DNA of 54,080 bases, from the NCBI GenBank assembly GCA_947631325.1, contig CANRKX010000004.1, positions 1-54,080 of the forward strand. Reading direction: 5' to 3'. Both the position numbers and the translations under genes were made by a program. The notes under the pieces were generated by a model. It ran no database searches, was not told where the DNA came from, and worked only from the letters and a program-made list of their open reading frames with translations. Of the stretch, positions 50,454 to 54,080 are shown in pieces. This DNA is from an uncultured Clostridia bacterium (GTDB taxonomy: Bacteria > Bacillota > Clostridia > Christensenellales > Borkfalkiaceae). Within the stretch, counting starts at the first letter, position 1; every line of letters starts with the position of its first letter.

Positions 50454-53417
50454 TCAGTTAGCCTTATCCTTCCAAGCCGTCGTGCCATAGTAGTGGTAGT
50501 AGAAGGCGAACGCTTCCCAAGCTCTCGTATCAACGCCGCAGTCGTCGTCCGACTGACTTGTCATGAATTCGCTTATTATTCTCACAAGCTCGTTGTTGGC
50601 TTCAACCATTCCGTACAGCGGGTCGTCTTCTTCCTTGCCCTCTTTGGATTGATTGAAATATTTCAGCATTGTCGCTTGATTTTCCCCGAACATGTTGTTT
50701 TCAACATAGTATTGGAGGGTGTTGAAGGTGGGACCGTTCATCATGCAAGGTCTGGTGAAGCTGATATACATTACCGAACCTTTGTCGTTGCCCGAACCCA
50801 CAACGTTGTAATACTGCGCCGTTGTCTCCGAGCCTTGAACGGTTACGGGAACTGCAAGGTAGTAGGTGTGGGTCATGTCGATATTGCCCTGTTCGTCGAT
50901 GTCCGCCGTCCATAAGCCTTCGCCCGTCGAAGCGATTTCAAGATTCCAATATTCCTCGGCAAGATATTCCACTTTTACTTTATATTTGCCGGGGTTGTCG
51001 TTCAAGCCGCCCGTCGTGAGCTGTGCGTATACGCTTTCTCCCTCATCGAGATAGACGAGGAGTTTGAAGTTGGGGTAGTAATCGGTTTTAAACCTCTCCA
51101 TGCCCAAGGGCTCGTCACATTCCGCAATGTAGTTGTAATCTTCATCCCATACGAATACGCTGGGGTCTATCTGACGGGTGGTGTCGCGGTCGGAAGATTC
51201 AATGGAATATACGCCCGCGTCTGTCGCCGTAAACTTATAGAACTGTCCGCCGAGCTGATTTCTCTTCGTGGAGGTGGTTGTGTTGATATCTGTCAACGTG
51301 TTAAGTTCCAACTCTTTTGCGAAGGTGATTGTAAGCCCCTTGGCGGGATTTTCGTATGAAAGACATATGCCGCCCTCGGGGTGTTCGGTGTTCATGGGAT
51401 AGTGATTGAAGTAAGAGCATATCTCCAACCACGAATCCTCTGTAACAGCCTTGGTATCGCCGAACTCGCTCTCGTTATGGACCTTATTTACAAACGCCGC
51501 GAGCGCGTCCTTCATGTCTTGGTTTACGGGTATAGAGGTGCCGCCGAGCGCTTCCTGCGCATAGTAGCCGTCGATTATCGCCGTCGTGAACCTCTTGTTA
51601 TCGTCCGCGTTATCCGTAAGGCTTATCAGAATGGGCTGTTGATTATCTTCGCTCGAAGTGATGGCGTTGCTGAACTTGTAGTAGCAGATAAAGTATACGG
51701 ATTTTTTGACGTTGCCGCCCTCGGTGTTTTGAAGTACATATTCGGGTATGCGGTAATCCGTCCAGACTGTTATATCCTGCAAATCTACCATAACGAGGGG
51801 TCCGCTTTCACTGCCCACGTGGTAGAAGCCGTCCGTATTGTTTAAAACAACTTCGGTGTTGTCCTTTCTCTTGAGCGCTCCGCTGTTGTCAAAGCTGAAA
51901 AAGCTTCTCTCAACGTCGGTCGCCGAAGTTATGTCGCTCTCGCTGAACTTGTGCACCTTCAAATGCCGCAACATTACGCTCTCGCCGTCAATCGTTATGT
52001 CCGCACTCTTGACGTACATTATGGTGAGCTTGATGACCGTCTGCCTGTTGGCGGTGTACAGCGTCACGGTCTGCCAACCTTCGCTCGTGCCCGTGAATAC
52101 GGTGTCATAGTTGTAGGTGTCGTTGATTATAATGTACAGCGCGTCTCTCGATTCGGTGTCGTAATTAATCTGTATGGACAGCTCGTCGCCCTCTTCAAGC
52201 GATATGCTCGTGTGCAGGGTGGAGAAGGTGGCGTCCGTTCCCTCGCCTATGTTGGAGGGTTGCAGATATGTTCCGTCGCTTCCCACGATAAAGGGCCATG
52301 AAAGCTCGCTGTCGTCGGTCTCCGTCTCGTTGGAGTAGGTGAGGTCGAGCCCGTCGGTGAAAGCCGCGTTTATCGCCGCGTCGTCGGGCATCGTTATGCC
52401 TTGGGGAGGAGCTTTGTAGTCAACCGTGCCGTCGCCCGTCTCGCCGCCCGTCTCGCCGCCGCTGACGTTCTGCGTGTAGTCGTCGCCGAGATATCTCTCT
52501 ATTAAAGCCGTCCACGACCTCTCTTCGGGTATCGAGCCCGTGTGCCTTGAACATATAACGCCGAACCTGTCTACAAATACGGTGGTGGGGTAGCTCGTCA
52601 CGCCGAAGCGGGAGGTGAGGGCAATGGAGTCAAGAGCCATATAGAAGTCCAGCCCCATATTGTTTTTGTAATTTCTTACCAAAGATACGGTGTCGCCCTG
52701 ATTGGGGTCGCCGAGCGCGATAACCGCAACGTCGCTTGTGTAATTAGAGTATGCGCTGTTGAGCGCGGGGAATTCGGAAGCGCAGGGTCCGCACTGGGTG
52801 TAGAAGAAGTTTAAAATGACAAGTTCCTTGTCCTCGAGAACTTCCGAAAGGGTTATATCAATGTCGTCGCCGTCGGTCACGGTGAAGTCGTACATTATGT
52901 CGCCCGTGCCGTAAATATAGTTGACGGGGATAGTCTGATCGATGACGAATGACGAGAAGCGCGAAGTGACGTTCTTGTGCTCGTCGTCGATAACCTTCAC
53001 GATATCGTCGCCCTCAAAATATCCCGCGGGCAAATTTTCGTACGTTATGCTATACGAACCCGAGTTGATGGGGAAAATCACCTTGCCGCTCGAAGAAGAC
53101 ACGCCCGAAGTGGTCACGCCCGCCGCGTTCTCGAGGGTGACGCGCATGCCCTTTAAGGGTATGCCGCCCAAAGACAGGGTGTTGACGATATAGCTGTTCT
53201 CCTCGTCGACAAAGTCGTCGGGGTTGATGCCGTGGGGATAATAGAAGTCGTTCACGCCGCCGGGGTTGTTGGGGTCGAAAGTGCCGTCGTCGGCAATGCC
53301 CCCCTCGGGAGTGCGGAAATTGGGATTGCTTTTGCTGCATGCCGCAAGCCCGAAAGCCATACATACGGCAAGGCAGGCGGATAATACACATAAAAACAAA
53401 ACTTTGAATTTTGACAT
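50454..53417 (-). CDS. Large exported TlpA-like thioredoxin lipoprotein
   Basis: A 987-residue lipoprotein: lipobox GLAAC with Cys27. Residues about 75-145 form a carboxypeptidase-regulatory-like beta module (GIPLKGMRVTLENAAG). Residues about 170-310 are a TlpA/AhpC-type thioredoxin fold with the active site QCGPCASEFPAL (Cys209, Cys212) and the cis-proline loop GVTSYPTTVFVD. A GGETGGETGDGT linker leads to about 670 residues of beta-rich modules, one (about 720-830) resembling a PPC-type domain (GQFYKFTATDAGVYSIESSD). It probably reduces or shuffles disulfides outside the membrane, fed by the polyferredoxin-thioredoxin fusion encoded convergently. Ribosome site GAGG; it leads the two-gene minus-strand unit. 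Confidence 0.85.
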   Translation of the reverse strand: MSKFKVLFLCVLSACLAVCMAFGLAACSKSNPNFRTPEGGIADDGTFDPNNPGGVNDFYYPHGINPDDFVDEENSYIVNTLSLGGIPLKGMRVTLENAAGVTTSGVSSSSGKVIFPINSGSYSITYENLPAGYFEGDDIVKVIDDEHKNVTSRFSSFVIDQTIPVNYIYGTGDIMYDFTVTDGDDIDITLSEVLEDKELVILNFFYTQCGPCASEFPALNSAYSNYTSDVAVIALGDPNQGDTVSLVRNYKNNMGLDFYMALDSIALTSRFGVTSYPTTVFVDRFGVICSRHTGSIPEERSWTALIERYLGDDYTQNVSGGETGGETGDGTVDYKAPPQGITMPDDAAINAAFTDGLDLTYSNETETDDSELSWPFIVGSDGTYLQPSNIGEGTDATFSTLHTSISLEEGDELSIQINYDTESRDALYIIINDTYNYDTVFTGTSEGWQTVTLYTANRQTVIKLTIMYVKSADITIDGESVMLRHLKVHKFSESDITSATDVERSFFSFDNSGALKRKDNTEVVLNNTDGFYHVGSESGPLVMVDLQDITVWTDYRIPEYVLQNTEGGNVKKSVYFICYYKFSNAITSSEDNQQPILISLTDNADDNKRFTTAIIDGYYAQEALGGTSIPVNQDMKDALAAFVNKVHNESEFGDTKAVTEDSWLEICSYFNHYPMNTEHPEGGICLSYENPAKGLTITFAKELELNTLTDINTTTSTKRNQLGGQFYKFTATDAGVYSIESSDRDTTRQIDPSVFVWDEDYNYIAECDEPLGMERFKTDYYPNFKLLVYLDEGESVYAQLTTGGLNDNPGKYKVKVEYLAEEYWNLEIASTGEGLWTADIDEQGNIDMTHTYYLAVPVTVQGSETTAQYYNVVGSGNDKGSVMYISFTRPCMMNGPTFNTLQYYVENNMFGENQATMLKYFNQSKEGKEEDDPLYGMVEANNELVRIISEFMTSQSDDDCGVDTRAWEAFAFYYHYYGTTAWKDKAN

Positions 53418-53458
53418 TTACTTTACCTCATAGCCGCAAAATTCCATGCGGCAATATA

Positions 53459-53487
53459 ATAATATCATATTTATCGCGCGCGCGCAA
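53459..53487 (-). promoter_or_regulatory. Probable promoter of the minus-strand lipoprotein pair
   Basis: On the minus strand, TTGCGC (53487-53482), a 17-base spacer and TATTAT (53464-53459). A small hairpin (GCCGCA / TGCGGC, 53433-53452) lies in the leader. Confidence 0.45.
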
Positions 53488-53593
53488 GGGATAAGAGCGT
53501 CGGATTTATATTTTTGCGATAAAAATTTTGCATAGGGGCATAAATTTATTATTATACATCGCCCGCCCTATCTTTCACATAACATAAAATCCG

Positions 53594-53622
53594 TCATAGC
53601 CCGACAAAGAACGACATAAAAT
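53594..53622 (+). promoter_or_regulatory. Putative sigma-E promoter of spoIIID
   Basis: TCATAGC (53594-53600), a 14-base spacer, and CATAAAAT (53615-53622). Sigma-E promoters use about KHATATT, 14 bases, CATACANT, so the match is 5 of 7 and 7 of 8 with the correct spacing. spoIIID is a known sigma-E gene in Bacillus, which supports the reading. The start codon is 32 bases downstream. Confidence 0.5.
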
Positions 53623-53653
53623 AATAATACTTTTATTGCTCGGGGGAGAGAGT

Positions 53654-53803
53654 ATGCAGGACTATATTTCGGACAGGGTGATAAGGGAGGGGCTGTACGT
53701 AATCGAGACGTTCAGCACCGTCCGCGCCACGGCGGAGTACTTCAAAATAAGCAAATCCACTGTGCATATAGAGGTAACATTACCGAACGTTTTGTGTGGG
53801 TAG
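53654..53803 (+). pseudogene. spoIIID: spoIIID, 5' portion only (mother-cell regulator, interrupted)
   Basis: The first 38 codons match SpoIIID, the mother-cell transcription regulator that acts with sigma-E and sigma-K. MQDYISDRVIREG, a YVIETFSTVRATA helix and ISKSTVH line up with the conserved start and with the first part of the helix-turn-helix. After His38 (base 53767) the similarity stops; the next 11 codons and the TAG at 53801 are foreign. Full-length SpoIIID has about 90 residues. The cut removes part of the recognition helix and the C-terminal basic region that also contacts DNA, so the remnant should not bind DNA. Ribosome site GGGGGAG and promoter are intact, so the damage is recent or reversible. 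Confidence 0.9.
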
Positions 53804-53821
53804 TGGAATAAAACGACCAAA

Positions 53822-53857
53822 ACGAGGCAAAATCAAGTGTTTTGCTTCGTTTTTCTT
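53822..53857 (+). terminator. Terminator just inside the right-hand element
   Basis: An 11-base stem with one wobble pair (ACGAGGCAAAA / TTTTGCTTCGT) and a 7-base loop is followed by TTTTCTTT. It would stop transcripts from spoIIID entering the element. Confidence 0.75.
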
Positions 53858-53910
53858 TATGAACCGCTTCGTTACGCATATTTGGCCGTAACAGAACGGT
53901 CGAATAATTT

Positions 53911-53969
53911 CGCCAAAAATCGGCTTAATTCTCCGCCAATCGTCGGAAAAATTTTTCGCCAACTATCGG
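53911..53969 (+). repeat. Three direct repeats of CGCCAANNNTCGG with 23-base period
   Basis: Copies at 53911-53923 (CGCCAAAAATCGG), 53934-53946 (CGCCAATCGTCGG) and 53957-53969 (CGCCAACTATCGG). The two steps are both exactly 23 bases, about two helical turns, and the last copy ends 7 bases before the -35 box of the next promoter. They look like binding sites for a regulator or recombination accessory protein. Confidence 0.75.
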
Positions 53970-53976
53970 AAAAGTA

Positions 53977-54005
53977 TTGATTTATGGCCGATTCTATGGT
54001 ATAAT
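53977..54005 (+). promoter_or_regulatory. Promoter of the DUF4143-type gene
   Basis: TTGATT (53977-53982), a 17-base spacer and perfect TATAAT (54000-54005), directly after the 23-base repeats. A GAGG ribosome site lies at 54024-54027. Confidence 0.75.
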
Positions 54006-54037
54006 CGGGTTAATAAATCAAGTGAGGCAGTTTTGGG

Positions 54038-54080
54038 ATGAAAGAATACAAAAAACGCATTGCGGACAGTATCTTGCAGA
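54038..54080 (+). CDS. Start of a probable DUF4143/AAA_14 ATPase (cut by window edge)
   Basis: Only 14 codons are visible (MKEYKKRIADSILQ). This opening is typical of the small ATPases with an AAA_14 plus DUF4143 layout, whose P-loop normally follows about 10 residues later and would lie outside the window. They are common in Bacteroidales and Clostridia genomes, often near mobile or accessory genes, and their function is not settled. The strong promoter and GAGG site upstream show that a real gene starts here; the family call rests on a short stretch. Confidence 0.45.
   Translation, partial: MKEYKKRIADSILQ

Larger units (their letters stand above)
53768..54080. mobile_element. Left end of an inserted element interrupting spoIIID
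   Basis: From base 53768 the sequence is unrelated to spoIIID and richer in A and T. It holds a terminator, three 23-base-spaced direct repeats, a strong promoter and the start of a probable ATPase gene reading to the right. The other end and any recombinase are outside the window. As at the left edge, calling it a mobile element is an inference from the abrupt loss of the host gene and the non-native content. Confidence 0.6.

Noticed and set aside
3822-53780. Shared att core between the sigG and spoIIID junctions
   Set aside because: I compared both junctions in both orientations by eye; only trivial matches such as CATT-N-CC are seen, so a common core is not supported. Serine recombinases with 2-base cores would leave no visible match, so this does not exclude recombination.
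53780-53962. A 60-codon minus-strand frame just inside the right element
   Set aside because: It runs through the terminator hairpin and the 23-base repeats, has no ribosome site, and resembles no family.
1-54080. CRISPR arrays, rRNA genes, insertion sequences and replication origins
   Set aside because: No regularly spaced identical repeats of CRISPR type, no rRNA-like sequence, and no transposase or recombinase frame is seen in the window.

Overview
The window looks like the chromosome of an anaerobic, endospore-lineage Clostridia member (Bacillota), probably an uncultured gut type. The evidence is SigG, SpoIIID, YlmC/YmxH and CotF-type sporulation genes, strong AGGAGG-type ribosome sites, sigma-A promoters with 17-base spacers, a lysine riboswitch, and a large set of lipoproteins with typical lipoboxes. 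Most of the window has moderately high GC. Two stretches differ: bases 1 to about 3,840, which are very AT-rich, and bases about 53,768 to the end. Each of these outer stretches abuts a broken sporulation gene.

Left edge: an AT-rich segment carries a 1,170-residue membrane-inserted P-loop NTPase of the KAP/YobI kind. It ends inside sigG, of which only the 3' part (regions 3 and 4) remains. Then come degV, a CvpA-like gene and ylmC (a normal sigG-region companion), DUF4363/DUF421 on the other strand, a folate operon (folC-folE-folP-folBK), a Ppx/GppA-HD gene behind a structured leader, maf and a divergent mreB-like gene. A large palindromic terminator separates these from the opposing lysine-riboswitch-controlled asd-dapA-dapB operon.

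Centre: a translationally coupled operon of a YesL-like membrane protein, a methyltransferase, Hsp33, a TPR protein and a HEAT-like protein is followed by two spore-coat genes, a PaaI-type thioesterase, tRNA-Ser(GCT) and an SGNH hydrolase.

Right half (25.0-53.4 kb): a cell-surface block. It holds a 1,660-residue repeat lipoprotein, a subtilase of about 2,560 residues with BspA-type leucine-rich repeats and a membrane anchor, another lipoprotein, an OppABCDF-type peptide importer, a small membrane protein, a CD1871A-type CXXC membrane protein, a polyferredoxin fused to two extracellular thioredoxin-like domains, and on the opposite strand a 987-residue secreted thioredoxin-fold lipoprotein with a small companion lipoprotein. 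I infer an extracellular protein-degradation, peptide-uptake and thiol-redox system.

Right edge: spoIIID keeps a plausible sigma-E promoter, ribosome site and the first 38 codons. It is then cut inside its helix-turn-helix by foreign sequence holding a terminator, three direct repeats with an exact 23-base period, a strong promoter and the start of a probable DUF4143-type ATPase. The most notable observation is that both ends of the window are junctions that split sporulation regulators (sigG and spoIIID). This recalls the skin element in sigK, but no recombinase is visible here. Permanent loss of sporulation or assembly chimerism remain possible.
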